From: an uncultured Flavobacteriales bacterium
GTDB lineage: Bacteria; Bacteroidota; Bacteroidia; Flavobacteriales_G; Salibacteraceae
DNA: 45,852 nucleotides
NCBI GenBank assembly: GCA_913062955.1
Contig: CAJXZP010000024.1
Span: forward strand, 1 to 45,852
Reading direction: 5' to 3'
Shown here: piece after piece, positions 7,818 to 16,434 of the stretch
Layout of the letters: each line of letters begins with the position of its first letter
Position numbering within the stretch: the stretch's first letter is position 1
The notes under the pieces: model-generated
Database searches by the model: none
The model's input: the letters and a program-made list of their open reading frames with translations, nothing else
What the model was told of the DNA's origin: nothing
Position numbers and translations under genes: made by a program

Positions 7818-10472
7818 TTATGAATCACCACCTTTCAAAATGTGAGCCAAAGAAGCTTCATCTGTAACCAATACATCGCGCCCCTTACTCCCCGAAAAAG
7901 GGCCTATAATTCCTGCGGCTTCTAATTGGTCGATAATTCTACCTGCACGATTGTATCCTAATTTTAATCTTCGTTGAAGTAAAGAAGCAGAACCGGATTG
8001 ATGTTGAACAATAATCTTTGCGGCATCATCAAACAAAGCGTCTCTATCTTCGGATGACATATTGTTTTGAGTACTGGAAGATTCACCTACGTACTCCGGT
8101 AATAAGAAGGCATCTGAGTAGCCTTGTTGCTCGCCAATAAAATCACATATTCTTTCTACTTCAGGAGTATCTACGAAGGCACATTGCAATCGGATAATTT
8201 CATTTCCAGGGGAGAAGAGTAAATCTCCTCGACCAATTAACTGATCGGCACCCCCAGAATCCAAGATGGTTCTAGAGTCAATTTTAGAAGTAACTCTAAA
8301 TGCCAAACGAGCAGGGAAGTTGGCCTTAATCATACCCGTTATAACGTTTACGGAAGGCCTTTGGGTGGCTACAATTAAATGGATACCAATAGCACGAGCT
8401 AATTGAGCCAAACGTGCAATAGGGGTTTCTACTTCCTTGCCAGCGGTCATAATTAAATCGGCAAATTCATCAATAACCAATACAATATATGGAAGGAAAC
8501 GATGTCCGTTCTCGGGATTCAACTTTCGTTGTACAAATTTCGCATTATACTCTACAATAGTACGTGTCATGGCATCTTTCAATAAATCATAACGCTGATC
8601 CATTTCAATACATAAGGAATTTAAGGTAGCGACTACTTTTTGAGTATCGGTAATAATGGCTTCCTCCGTATCTGGAAGCTTAGCCAAATAATGACGTTCA
8701 ATTTTGTTGTATAAGGTAAGTTCTACCTTTTTTGGATCTACTAATACAAACTTCAATTGCGAAGGGTGTAACTTATATAACAAGGAAACCAAAATAGCGT
8801 TCAAACCGACCGACTTACCCTGTCCGGTAGCACCAGCCATTAGCAAGTGAGGCATTTTAGCCAAATCGGCAATGTAGGATTCGTTAGTGATCGTTTTACC
8901 CAAAGCTATCGGAAGTATCATGTCTGAATTCTGAAACTTATCGGAAGCCAACATGGTTTTCATCGATACGATTTCCGATTTTTTGTTAGGGACCTCAATA
9001 CCAATGGTTCCTTTTCCTGGGATAGGGGCAATGATTCGAATACCCAATGCGGATAAACTTAAAGCAATATCGTCTTCCAGATTTTTAATCTTAGAAATAC
9101 GGACTCCTGGAGCAGGGACAATTTCGTATAAAGTTACTGTGGGGCCAATAACTGCTGAGATTTCAGAAATCTCAATTTTGTAGTTCTTTAGGGTGGTAAT
9201 GATTCGAGTTTTATTATCTTCCAATTCGTCCCTATCGATTTCAATTCCGGTATCCCCAAAATCCTTTAATAAATCTAATCCAGGTTTTTTGTATTTGGAA
9301 AGGTCCAACTCCGGATCGTAATCGCCAAACTCTTTGGCTAAATCACGAATTTCCTTGTCGTCTAAAACTTCTTCTTTTTCACCCACAATGGCTTCAATTT
9401 CTACCGCTTCCGTAACTACCGATTTTGGAACTTCTTTTACATGGGTTGAAAGGGAAATAGATTCGGTCGCATCTTGAACTTTTAGCTTTTCTTTCGGTGC
9501 AATGGGTGGAACCGATTCAACGGGTACTTCCTCCACTTTAACAGGAGTGACCGGTTCTAGAACAGGGGCTAAATTTACCTTTTCGACAGGTTTTTCTTCC
9601 TGAACGTCTAAATTCACCGGTTCCTGTTTCTCAATATGATTGGTATACTCTAATATTTTCTCCGTGGGAGCTTCTTCAAGCTCTAGTTCGACTTCCTTTG
9701 GTACGTTTTCCGTAGTTAATACTTCAGGTTCTGTCATTAATTCAGGAGCCGGTTCATGAATGGGACGGCCATTGTAATGATTTATAGCCAATTCCTCATC
9801 CAATTCCTCTTGTAAGGGGTCCTCTCCTGGCGGTGTACTGTTGGATGGTGCAAAGGCTGTTTGGAGCGATACATTAAAGTTGATAAGAATAAATGCAGCC
9901 AATACAAACAGAAGGAGTAGAAATGCACCTACGGAGCCGATAGACATGTTTAAAAAATGAGTAAGGGCATGGCCAATACCACCGCCCAACATTAAGGTTG
10001 CATCCGAGGTAAAAAGAAATGCCATGAAAGGAGGTAACCAAACCAGTACAAAAACACTGTATTTGAAAACTTGTTTACTCGGGAAAATGGAGGTGTGGAA
10101 AAGAGCCTTTATTCCCAAACGACACACAATAGGAACAAAGATAAATGCAGCCAAACCGAACCAGTCTCCAAGAAACTTTTGGGAGAGTACCGCTCCAAAT
10201 TTCCCTAACCAGTTTCGAACCTCTTGTGTACCGAGTTCATCAATTCCCGTTTTTAGAATATTTTGATCATAGTTTCCCGTAAACAAAAATGAGGTAAAGG
10301 CCACCAACATGATTAGCGACAAAAAAATGAGAGCTAGTCCAAGACCAATTCTTATTTTTTCTGAATTTATTCCACTAAAAATAGGTGATTTTGATTTTTT
10401 CTTATCCTTTGATTTTAAAGGAGTTTCCGTTTTGGAAGTACCGTTTTTTGGTCTATTCGTTTTCTTAGCCAT
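7818..10472 (-). CDS. ftsK: DNA translocase FtsK/SpoIIIE
   Basis: The 884-residue protein has about four N-terminal membrane segments (roughly residues 40-205), then an acidic Glu/Pro/Val-rich linker (about 215-390). The RecA-like motor follows, with Walker A AGATGQGKS near residue 547, Walker B LVIDEFADL near 669, and the ATQRPSVNVITGMIKANFP segment typical of FtsK. The C-terminal gamma winged helix ends the protein (SASLLQRRLKLGYNRAGRIIDQLE). FtsK sits at the division septum and pumps chromosome DNA through it while activating XerCD recombination at dif. Length and order are normal for the phylum. It is followed by the lolA-like gene. Confidence 0.97.
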   Translation of the reverse strand: MAKKTNRPKNGTSKTETPLKSKDKKKSKSPIFSGINSEKIRIGLGLALIFLSLIMLVAFTSFLFTGNYDQNILKTGIDELGTQEVRNWLGKFGAVLSQKFLGDWFGLAAFIFVPIVCRLGIKALFHTSIFPSKQVFKYSVFVLVWLPPFMAFLFTSDATLMLGGGIGHALTHFLNMSIGSVGAFLLLLFVLAAFILINFNVSLQTAFAPSNSTPPGEDPLQEELDEELAINHYNGRPIHEPAPELMTEPEVLTTENVPKEVELELEEAPTEKILEYTNHIEKQEPVNLDVQEEKPVEKVNLAPVLEPVTPVKVEEVPVESVPPIAPKEKLKVQDATESISLSTHVKEVPKSVVTEAVEIEAIVGEKEEVLDDKEIRDLAKEFGDYDPELDLSKYKKPGLDLLKDFGDTGIEIDRDELEDNKTRIITTLKNYKIEISEISAVIGPTVTLYEIVPAPGVRISKIKNLEDDIALSLSALGIRIIAPIPGKGTIGIEVPNKKSEIVSMKTMLASDKFQNSDMILPIALGKTITNESYIADLAKMPHLLMAGATGQGKSVGLNAILVSLLYKLHPSQLKFVLVDPKKVELTLYNKIERHYLAKLPDTEEAIITDTQKVVATLNSLCIEMDQRYDLLKDAMTRTIVEYNAKFVQRKLNPENGHRFLPYIVLVIDEFADLIMTAGKEVETPIARLAQLARAIGIHLIVATQRPSVNVITGMIKANFPARLAFRVTSKIDSRTILDSGGADQLIGRGDLLFSPGNEIIRLQCAFVDTPEVERICDFIGEQQGYSDAFLLPEYVGESSSTQNNMSSEDRDALFDDAAKIIVQHQSGSASLLQRRLKLGYNRAGRIIDQLEAAGIIGPFSGSKGRDVLVTDEASLAHILKGGDS

Positions 10473-10500
10473 ATGGATCCCTGCAATTTGCTGCTTATTT

Positions 10501-10508
10501 CAAAAGTA
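10501..10508 (-). promoter_or_regulatory. -7 box upstream of ftsK
   Basis: TACTTTTG on the minus strand lies 28 nt before the ftsK ATG. I see no good TTG at the expected -33 distance. Confidence 0.4.
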
Positions 10509-10774
10509 AACGTTGATTTATGTGCTTGAAATTTTAGTTGCGGTTAGTTTTCACCACGGTTATTAACAATTTGAAGGATTTGTTTTTGGTAGATGATCAA
10601 GTATTTTCCGAGTGGTATAACCAACCAAAATTGGTAGGATTATACGGGTTTAAATAGCGTTTAAAATCCATTTGCCGTTTTCCCATTTTAAGCAAGAATG
10701 GTCCTTATTCAACTAGCCCAAAATAGTGACCGGTCCACGACTGATTAATAATAAAGTGGCGTATTTATTTTTTT

Positions 10775-10808
10775 TAGATTAGGCTAATGATTTATTTAGT
10801 CTAATCTA
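10775..10808. repeat. 13-bp inverted repeat downstream of the alkD-like gene
   Basis: TAGATTAGGCTAA (10775-10787) pairs with TTAGTCTAATCTA (10796-10808), with one G-T pair and an 8-nt loop. It lies 22 bp past the stop of the alkD-like gene. On that gene's strand it is followed by A residues, not T, so it is not a standard terminator. Confidence 0.6.
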
Positions 10809-10829
10809 ATAGCTAAGTGATTTTGTTTG

Positions 10830-11537
10830 TCACACGGCTTTTGGTCTGTAAATATTTCTAGGGTAATCTAATATTTTTACATTCTCACCCGAAAGTTCTT
10901 TAATGGCATCTTTTGCTATCCATTGGGCTGATTTATGGTTCATTTCAAGAATTTTATGCGCACAAATTAAGGCTGCCTTGTTTAAATCTGGATTCCGTTT
11001 ACCAATACTTCGTAAAGCCCAATTCACGGCTTTTTTCACGTAGATTCTTTGGTCATCCGAGGCATTTAGGATTAATGGGATAAAACTTTCGTAAACGGAA
11101 TTGGACGCATTTTTATCGGCCATGCAATAGGAGGAAAGTGTGGCAAATGCGGCCCGCTTTTCAAACTCATTTTTTCGGGTTGCCCAAGAATTTATCTTAG
11201 ATACGGCAAAGGGCGTTTTAGAAAAGAGTCCCATGCAAAAGGAATCACAAATTTCCCAATTTTCAAAAGTGGGTATCCAGGCTTCCATTTGTGCTTCAGT
11301 TATGTCTTTTGGTTTTAAAATTTTGCTACCTAATAATCGGCCTTCGTAAATATTAGAATCAATCAATTCAAAGGCTAATTGGGGTTGATGACCAATCTTT
11401 TTAGCCAATAATTTCAGATCACTATGATATATTCCCAAAGATTGGTGCGCTATAATTCCAAATTTTTTTCTTTTGAATTCCACTTTTTCCGGATTGGATA
11501 AAGCGTTTAATTCTTTAATGACCTCTTTAATTTTCAT
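10830..11537 (-). CDS. DNA alkylation repair protein, AlkD-like HEAT-repeat glycosylase
   Basis: The all-helical protein (235 residues from ATG 11537) matches the DNA alkylation repair family (AlkC/AlkD): repeated helix pairs, NWEICDSFCMGLF with the conserved Trp and Asp, and KKAVNWALRSIGKRN with the conserved Trp and Arg. AlkD removes N3- and N7-alkyl purines by wrapping DNA in its HEAT-like superhelix. I chose ATG 11537 rather than an in-frame TTG at 11567, because that TTG lies inside the promoter -7 box (11565-11572). The gene is monocistronic. Enzyme class is likely; substrate range is inferred from the family. Confidence 0.88.
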   Translation of the reverse strand: MKIKEVIKELNALSNPEKVEFKRKKFGIIAHQSLGIYHSDLKLLAKKIGHQPQLAFELIDSNIYEGRLLGSKILKPKDITEAQMEAWIPTFENWEICDSFCMGLFSKTPFAVSKINSWATRKNEFEKRAAFATLSSYCMADKNASNSVYESFIPLILNASDDQRIYVKKAVNWALRSIGKRNPDLNKAALICAHKILEMNHKSAQWIAKDAIKELSGENVKILDYPRNIYRPKAV

Positions 11538-11564
11538 ATTCCATAATAAAGGTTGTAATTCCGT

Positions 11565-11596
11565 CAAAAGTAATGGAGCACATCCAGGGATTCCAA
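11565..11596 (-). promoter_or_regulatory. Promoter of the alkD-like gene
   Basis: On the minus strand TTG (11596-11594) and TACTTTTG (11572-11565) are 21 nt apart, close to the Bacteroidota -33/-7 layout. The predicted leader to ATG 11537 is about 24 nt. This fixes the start of the gene. Confidence 0.6.
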
Positions 11597-11695
11597 AGGG
11601 ACTAATGAATTTATTAAAATTGATTTAATTCTGAGTTAACCTGAATATCCAATGGTACGATTAGTATTGCACGACTAACTACCAAAACGATCGAT

Positions 11696-12154
11696 ATGGT
11701 TACAAAACATAAAGTGGTGTTGACTTCTGCTTCTTTCATGTTCGCTCTGATGCTGCTGTTTGAATTCACCAAAGAACAAGTGTTTAAAGGTGGTTTGTCC
11801 CCATGGCAATCCCATTGGATAACCATCCTATTTACCACAAGTATTGCTTTTGTTATTACTATTTTCTCCGTGAAAAAGGTATTGAATCTGGAAGAGAGAG
11901 AGCAAGATGTTTCTCTAAAGGAAGAAAAATTAAAAACAATTGGTCATGTGATGCGAGTGGTTTTCCATCATGTGAATAACCTATCCAATAGCTTATCCGT
12001 TATAGAGTTGGAAATGAAAACTATAAACTCCGTAAGCGATAGTACACTGGTCACTTTAAATCGCAGTATTCGAGGTACCACTTCAGAGTTGAGCAGGTTG
12101 GAGCAAATTGAAGATCCATTTGATGAAGAGGCATTTAAAATTAAATATAATTAA
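11696..12154 (+). CDS. Small membrane protein with histidine-kinase-like helix and no ATPase domain
   Basis: The 152-residue protein has two membrane segments (about residues 8-24 and 41-60) and then a charged helix (EEREQDVSLKEEKLKTIG). A segment HVMRVVFHHVNNLSNSLSV follows, which looks like the H-box helix of histidine kinases (compare the HHVNNL/HDFNNLL style). A second helix is rich in Thr and Ser, and the protein ends with an acidic tail. No N, G1 or G2 box follows: the reading frame stops about 60 residues after the putative H box, and the next gene has its own signal peptide. It could be a dimerisation or phosphotransfer-type partner of another kinase, or a decayed kinase. Function is inferred only. 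Confidence 0.7.
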   Translation: MVTKHKVVLTSASFMFALMLLFEFTKEQVFKGGLSPWQSHWITILFTTSIAFVITIFSVKKVLNLEEREQDVSLKEEKLKTIGHVMRVVFHHVNNLSNSLSVIELEMKTINSVSDSTLVTLNRSIRGTTSELSRLEQIEDPFDEEAFKIKYN

Positions 12155-12174
12155 TTAATAAGACTGGGTATTCC

Positions 12175-12182
12175 TATTTTTG
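12175..12182 (+). promoter_or_regulatory. -7 box of the pafA-like gene
   Basis: TATTTTTG ends 11 nt before ATG 12194 (17 before ATG 12200). It lies in the 39-bp gap after the small membrane protein, so the phosphatase can be transcribed separately. Confidence 0.45.
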
Positions 12183-12193
12183 AGGCCCATTTA

Positions 12194-13852
12194 ATGTGTA
12201 TGAAAAAAGTATTGTTCGTGGTAACCGTGACTGTATTCGCAGCCTGTTCCGTAAAAAAATCATCCGAAAAGAAAGTTCTAAATTCTCCGAAACTGGTGGT
12301 GGGTGTCGTAGTTGATCAAATGCGCTACGATTATTTAACTCGTTTTGCCTCAAAATTTTCTGAAAATGGGTTCAAGAAATTGATGCAGGAAGGCTTTAAT
12401 TGCCAGGAGCATCATTTTAGTTATATGCCTACTTATACCGGACCGGGGCATGCATCTGTTTTTACGGGTACCACACCTCAAACACATGGAATCATTGCCA
12501 ATGACTGGTATAATAAAAAGTTAAAAAAGTATGTGTACTGCGCAGAAGATACCTTAGTAAAAAGTGTAGGGGGTGATTTTGAAGGTGAAAACCGATCGCC
12601 AAGAAATTTGTTAGTGACTACCTTAGGTGATCAAATTAAGTTGAAGTCCAATGGAAAAGGAAAGTCTATTGGGATATCGATAAAGGATAGAGGAGCTATT
12701 TTACCCGCAGGAAAGATGGCAAATGCTGCCTTTTGGTATAGAGGTGGTACGGATGGATTAATGATATCTTCCACCTATTATATGGACGATTTGCCAAATT
12801 GGGTGAGGGAGTTTAATACTCAGAAACTACCAAATAAGTATTTAAATCAAAACTGGGAAACACTATTACCCATTGCTGAATATACCGAATCTCATGGGGA
12901 TGATAGTCCATATGAACATAGTATTATGACCGGAAAGAAACCCGTATTTCCTTATGATTTAGTGGAAGGTCAAAAGGAGCACGGTTTAAGTTTATTGAAG
13001 GAAGTGCCTTTTGGAAATGATTATTTATTAGACTTTGTTAAAGCCACCATTAAAGGGGAGAGTTTGGGAAAAGACACTATAATGGATTTCTTATCCGTAA
13101 GTTTTTCTAGCCCCGATTACATTGGACATGATTATGGTCCAAACTCCATTGAAATAGAAGATACCTATTTACGATTGGATCAAAATATTGCGGATTTGAT
13201 TGCTTATCTTAATAAAAATGTGGGAGAAGGGGAGTATGTACTTTTTCTAACCGCTGATCATGGGGTGGCACAAGTTCCACAAGAGTTGAAAGATCAAGGT
13301 GCAACGGTAGGATATTACAACGATTCCACAATTCTAGCCCGTGTGAAGGAAGAATTATTTACAAAATATGGAGACTCAAATTTAATTGAAAATTATTCCA
13401 ACTATCAGTTCTTTCTGAATCATGATCTAATAAAAACAAAAGGCTTAAAGTCGAAGGAAATTTCCCATTTAGTTTTAGTAACAAGCTTGGAGATCCCCGG
13501 TGTTAAATCGGGTTTATTCGGTACTGATCTTAGTCGTAAATATTTTTCAAATGGGATGAATCGCTACGTTCAAAAGGGATGGAATATGCAACGCTCGGGA
13601 GATGTTACTTTGATTATGGAACCGGGATGGTTATCCTCTAGGTATGAGCACAAGGGCGGCACAAGTCATGGTTCACCATGGGCTTATGATACACATGTTC
13701 CTCTTTTATTTTTCGGGTTAGGAATAAATTCCGGAAGTAGTTCGTTGAAAAAGACTTGGGTGGAGGATATTGTGCCGACCATTTGTAACTTAATTGGAGT
13801 TCAGGCTCCTATGGGGAGTTCAGGTACTACAATTTCGGAAGTATTGAAATAA
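12194..13852 (+). CDS. pafA: PafA-type alkaline phosphatase (type I phosphodiesterase/nucleotide pyrophosphatase superfamily)
   Basis: The 552-residue lipoprotein (signal peptide, Cys18) hydrolyses phosphate monoesters outside the inner membrane. The PafA active-site set is present: Asp41 in VVVDQMR, nucleophile Thr82 in YTGPGH, Asn103 in IIANDWYN, and the monoesterase signature Lys164/Arg166 in ISIKDRGAIL. The remaining metal ligands are visible in SSPDYIGHDYG, TADHG and GTSHGSPWAYDTH. The positions nearly coincide with those of Elizabethkingia PafA, which argues for a phosphate-insensitive monoesterase rather than a diesterase. ATG 12200 would give a more typical signal peptide (MKKVLFVV) and is an equal candidate start. 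The gene name is by homology. Confidence 0.92.
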   Translation: MCMKKVLFVVTVTVFAACSVKKSSEKKVLNSPKLVVGVVVDQMRYDYLTRFASKFSENGFKKLMQEGFNCQEHHFSYMPTYTGPGHASVFTGTTPQTHGIIANDWYNKKLKKYVYCAEDTLVKSVGGDFEGENRSPRNLLVTTLGDQIKLKSNGKGKSIGISIKDRGAILPAGKMANAAFWYRGGTDGLMISSTYYMDDLPNWVREFNTQKLPNKYLNQNWETLLPIAEYTESHGDDSPYEHSIMTGKKPVFPYDLVEGQKEHGLSLLKEVPFGNDYLLDFVKATIKGESLGKDTIMDFLSVSFSSPDYIGHDYGPNSIEIEDTYLRLDQNIADLIAYLNKNVGEGEYVLFLTADHGVAQVPQELKDQGATVGYYNDSTILARVKEELFTKYGDSNLIENYSNYQFFLNHDLIKTKGLKSKEISHLVLVTSLEIPGVKSGLFGTDLSRKYFSNGMNRYVQKGWNMQRSGDVTLIMEPGWLSSRYEHKGGTSHGSPWAYDTHVPLLFFGLGINSGSSSLKKTWVEDIVPTICNLIGVQAPMGSSGTTISEVLK

Positions 13853-14109
13853 ACCCATGCGCATCCTAAACGAAACTTAGGGGTTTAGTATTCTGGTACA
13901 TTTTTTATTAATTCCGAAATAGTACAAGCCGTACTATTTTGGAATTGGAATATATCCCTGAATAAATTTGGGTAATGGTTGTAGTGATTTCATAGCAATT
14001 AGGTTTTAAGATTGTAATTATTATCACGAAAAATACCTGTTTGGTGTTGGTTTAGTGGGGTTTGTATCTGGAATACAACTTTTTTTATGAAATTTCGTTA
14101 TTTTATATT
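13853..14109. other. Intergenic region after pafA
   Basis: These 257 bp contain no gene I can support. The main structure is the inverted repeat at 13910-13946. Confidence 0.5.
13910..13946. repeat. 16-bp inverted repeat after pafA
   Basis: AATTCCGAAATAGTAC (13910-13925) pairs with GTACTATTTTGGAATT (13931-13946) around a 5-nt loop, with a single G-T pair. T residues lie before it on the plus strand and there is no T tract after it, so it is a poor terminator. It may be an operator or a processed RNA hairpin. Confidence 0.7.
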
Positions 14110-14370
14110 ATGAAAGGAACAGAAGAAACACGCGATGGGGCACGTCTACAGATTACTCCTTCAGAAAGGGAAACTCAATTAATTGATTTATTTGTTGAAA
14201 TGTGCTTTTTTGAAATTAGAAGCCCAGCCGTCCTGTATCAATTTAAACTCGTTGCTCAAAAATTAGAATATACCGATACGGAAATTGAAAGAGTAGTTTC
14301 TGTTGGAAAATCAGAATATGAAAAGATGTATAAGGATATTGAAAAGCAAATTATGGAATCCTTTTCCTAA
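14110..14370 (+). CDS. Short hypothetical protein
   Basis: The protein has 86 residues from ATG 14110 (MKGTEETRDGARLQITPSER). The frame extends upstream to a TTG at 14062, but that stretch is hydrophobic and atypical, so the ATG is preferred. It is soluble, helical and charged, with no membrane segment, and I do not recognise a family. Its stop overlaps the stop of the convergent MFS gene by 4 nt (14367-14370), so the two transcripts must overlap at their 3' ends. Confidence 0.65.
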   Translation: MKGTEETRDGARLQITPSERETQLIDLFVEMCFFEIRSPAVLYQFKLVAQKLEYTDTEIERVVSVGKSEYEKMYKDIEKQIMESFS

Positions 14371-15545
14371 TACCTTCTTTGCGTACCGAAGAAGTGAAAA
14401 TGTATGAGGTAAGCACAAGCAGTAAAGGCGGTAAGAGCCCCAAAACCAAAAGCATAATTAAACATTTGGTCATTGTTTCCGTAAATATACCCAGATACAA
14501 TAGCCCCAGTACCAATGCCAAATTCTAAAAACATATACAAGGTAGACATGGCACGCCCCCGGAGTTTCTCGTGACTACGGTCAATCGTCCATGCAAAAAT
14601 GGTCGGACTATTCATTCCTGCTGCTAATCCAAATAGAATTCCTCCAGCGTAAAATATGGGTGCAGAGGTAGCCATACTAATAATCGTTACAGATACCCCT
14701 ATTAGAAAGGAAGAGGTAATTAATACCGGAACTCGTCCATATTTGTCGGAAACCTTTCCTGCAATAAAACGTACGGTTATAGAAGATACCACAAAAATGG
14801 AGAAAAATGTTCCTCTATTCCCAATTCCTAAATGATCGCTTAAATCCGGAATTAGTGTAAGTATAATTCCAAATGGAATAGTTGTTAGTAAAAAGGTTAT
14901 GGCTACCGGGAGCACATCCTTTTCAAAGAAATCGTTGAATTTTACTTTCAATAATTTGAAGTGCATTTTTTGCTTGTTGGGCAAGGTTTCTTTCATCCCC
15001 ACAATTACCGCAACAGACAAAAATGACATAAACGCAGATAAATAAAAGACCCCATTTATTCCAATATAAGTAGAGGCATAAGATCCAATCATGGGGCCAA
15101 TAGCCATACCCGAACTGGCAAATACACCGTAAACTCCCATGGCTTCCCCCCGTTGTTTTGGGCTCACTATATCGGATATATAAGCGGCAGTTGCCGTAGG
15201 TTTAAACCCCGTAGAAAACCCATGAAATAAACGGAGGAAAAAGAATCCAGTAACTGTGGCCATTACGGGGTATAAAACTCCGGCTAATAAGGCCACGAAT
15301 GCGCCAACTATCATTACTGGAATGCGACCGATGGTATCGGTCAATTTTCCACTAAATGGACGCGAAATCAATGCGGTTAAAGTAAACAATGAAATGATTA
15401 AACCTTTATACTCGCCACCTCCCAAAGATTCCAAATAGGTGGGGAGCTCAGGAATCATCATATTAAAACTTCCAAAAAACAAAGATGAACTAAGGCATAA
15501 TAGCCAAAATTGCTTATCCGTTTTATAGTTTAACTCTTCTTTCAT
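14367..15545 (-). CDS. MFS transporter
   Basis: The 392-residue protein has about 12 membrane segments in two halves. The loop 2-3 signature is RPFSGKLTDTIGRIPVM in the first half and is repeated as RFIAGKVSDKYGRVPVL in the second. The RLFHGFSTGFKPTATAAYISDIV stretch is typical of drug/sugar efflux members of the major facilitator superfamily. It is an inner-membrane, proton-coupled carrier; the substrate cannot be told. Its -7 box (15560-15553) ends 7 nt before the ATG, suggesting a very short or absent leader. It is monocistronic and divergent from the AIM24-like gene. Confidence 0.92.
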   Translation of the reverse strand: MKEELNYKTDKQFWLLCLSSSLFFGSFNMMIPELPTYLESLGGGEYKGLIISLFTLTALISRPFSGKLTDTIGRIPVMIVGAFVALLAGVLYPVMATVTGFFFLRLFHGFSTGFKPTATAAYISDIVSPKQRGEAMGVYGVFASSGMAIGPMIGSYASTYIGINGVFYLSAFMSFLSVAVIVGMKETLPNKQKMHFKLLKVKFNDFFEKDVLPVAITFLLTTIPFGIILTLIPDLSDHLGIGNRGTFFSIFVVSSITVRFIAGKVSDKYGRVPVLITSSFLIGVSVTIISMATSAPIFYAGGILFGLAAGMNSPTIFAWTIDRSHEKLRGRAMSTLYMFLEFGIGTGAIVSGYIYGNNDQMFNYAFGFGALTAFTACAYLIHFHFFGTQRRY

Positions 15546-15552
15546 CGTGGCG

Positions 15553-15560
15553 CAAAATTA
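15553..15560 (-). promoter_or_regulatory. -7 box directly upstream of the MFS gene
   Basis: TAATTTTG followed by CG reads on the minus strand and ends 7 nt before the ATG at 15545. The spacing implies a leader of only a few bases. Confidence 0.45.
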
Positions 15561-15595
15561 GCACGATAGTCGAGGTTAAGGCTTCTCAAAACCAC

Positions 15596-15603
15596 TATAT
15601 TTG
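15596..15603 (+). promoter_or_regulatory. -7 box of the AIM24-like gene
   Basis: TATATTTG lies 27 nt before the ATG at 15631, in the divergent gap with the MFS gene. Confidence 0.5.
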
Positions 15604-15630
15604 TGAATACACTTATTAATAAAACCAATT

Positions 15631-16434
15631 ATGCAATCACACGAAGTTGACTATACCATTACCGGAGATGATATTCAATATGTTGAAATTGAATTAGATC
15701 CACACGAAGTGGTTATGGCCGAACCCGGGAGTATGATGTATATGAAATCTGAAATAGTGATGGAAACTGTTTTTGGCGATGGTAGTCACCAATCGGACAA
15801 CAGTTTTATGGGTAAAATGTTCTCCGCTGGCAAACGAGTTCTAACGGGTGAAAACTTATTTATGACCGCTTATAAAAATGAAGGATATGGGAAATCACAT
15901 GTCGCTTTTGCTGCTTCTATGCCCGGTAAAATTATCTCTTTAGATTTATCTCTGTATAATAACAAAGTAATTTGTCAAAAAGATTCCTTTTTGTGTGCTG
16001 CTAAGGGAGTACAAGTTGGCATTGAATTTAATCGCAAAATTGGCGTAGGTTTATTCGGAGGAGAAGGTTTTATCATGCAAAAACTGGAAGGTGACGGGAT
16101 GGTTTTTGCGAATGCGGGTGGAACTATTAAAAAGATGGAATTAGGTTCAGGTGACATCTTAAAAGTAGATACCGGCTGTTTGGTTGCATTTACGGGAGAG
16201 GTTCAATACAATATTGAAATGGTGAAAGGAATTAAGAATGCGCTATTTGGAGGTGAAGGTTTGTTCTTGGCCACATTACAAGGTCCCGGAACCATTTGGA
16301 TTCAATCCTTACCTTTTAGTCGAATGGCGGATCGAATTGTTTCTTCGGCTCCAAAAATGGGGGGTAGGTCCAAAGGAGAAGGAAGTGTTCTTGGTGGATT
16401 GGGTAATATGGTAATGGGTGATAATAGTTTTTAA
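15631..16434 (+). CDS. AIM24/TIGR00266 family protein
   Basis: The 267-residue protein is a beta-rich AIM24-like protein: VEIELDPHEVVMAEPGSMMYM, LTGENLFMTAYKN, GLFGGEGFIMQKLEGDG and the repeat IKNALFGGEGLFLATLQGPG. A glycine-rich tail ends it. Bacterial members are cytosolic and trimeric with unknown function; the mitochondrial relative AIM24 affects inner-membrane organisation. It ends exactly one base before the AI-2E transporter start (TAA then ATG), so the two are co-transcribed and probably translationally coupled. Family is certain, function unknown. Confidence 0.92.
   Translation: MQSHEVDYTITGDDIQYVEIELDPHEVVMAEPGSMMYMKSEIVMETVFGDGSHQSDNSFMGKMFSAGKRVLTGENLFMTAYKNEGYGKSHVAFAASMPGKIISLDLSLYNNKVICQKDSFLCAAKGVQVGIEFNRKIGVGLFGGEGFIMQKLEGDGMVFANAGGTIKKMELGSGDILKVDTGCLVAFTGEVQYNIEMVKGIKNALFGGEGLFLATLQGPGTIWIQSLPFSRMADRIVSSAPKMGGRSKGEGSVLGGLGNMVMGDNSF

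Larger units (their letters stand above)
10473..10829. other. Gene-free gap between alkD-like gene and ftsK
   Basis: These 357 bp hold no credible ORF. They contain the ftsK -7 box, an imperfect hairpin at 10615-10645 (GTATAA ... TTATAC with inner ACCAA/TTGGT), and the longer inverted repeat at 10775-10808. Confidence 0.6.

Noticed and set aside
10775-10808. Rho-independent terminator for the alkD-like gene
   Set aside because: The stem is good, but on that strand it is followed by A residues rather than T.
11537-11567. Upstream TTG start for the alkD-like gene
   Set aside because: The TTG is part of the TACTTTTG promoter box, so it would not be transcribed with enough leader; ATG 11537 fits better.
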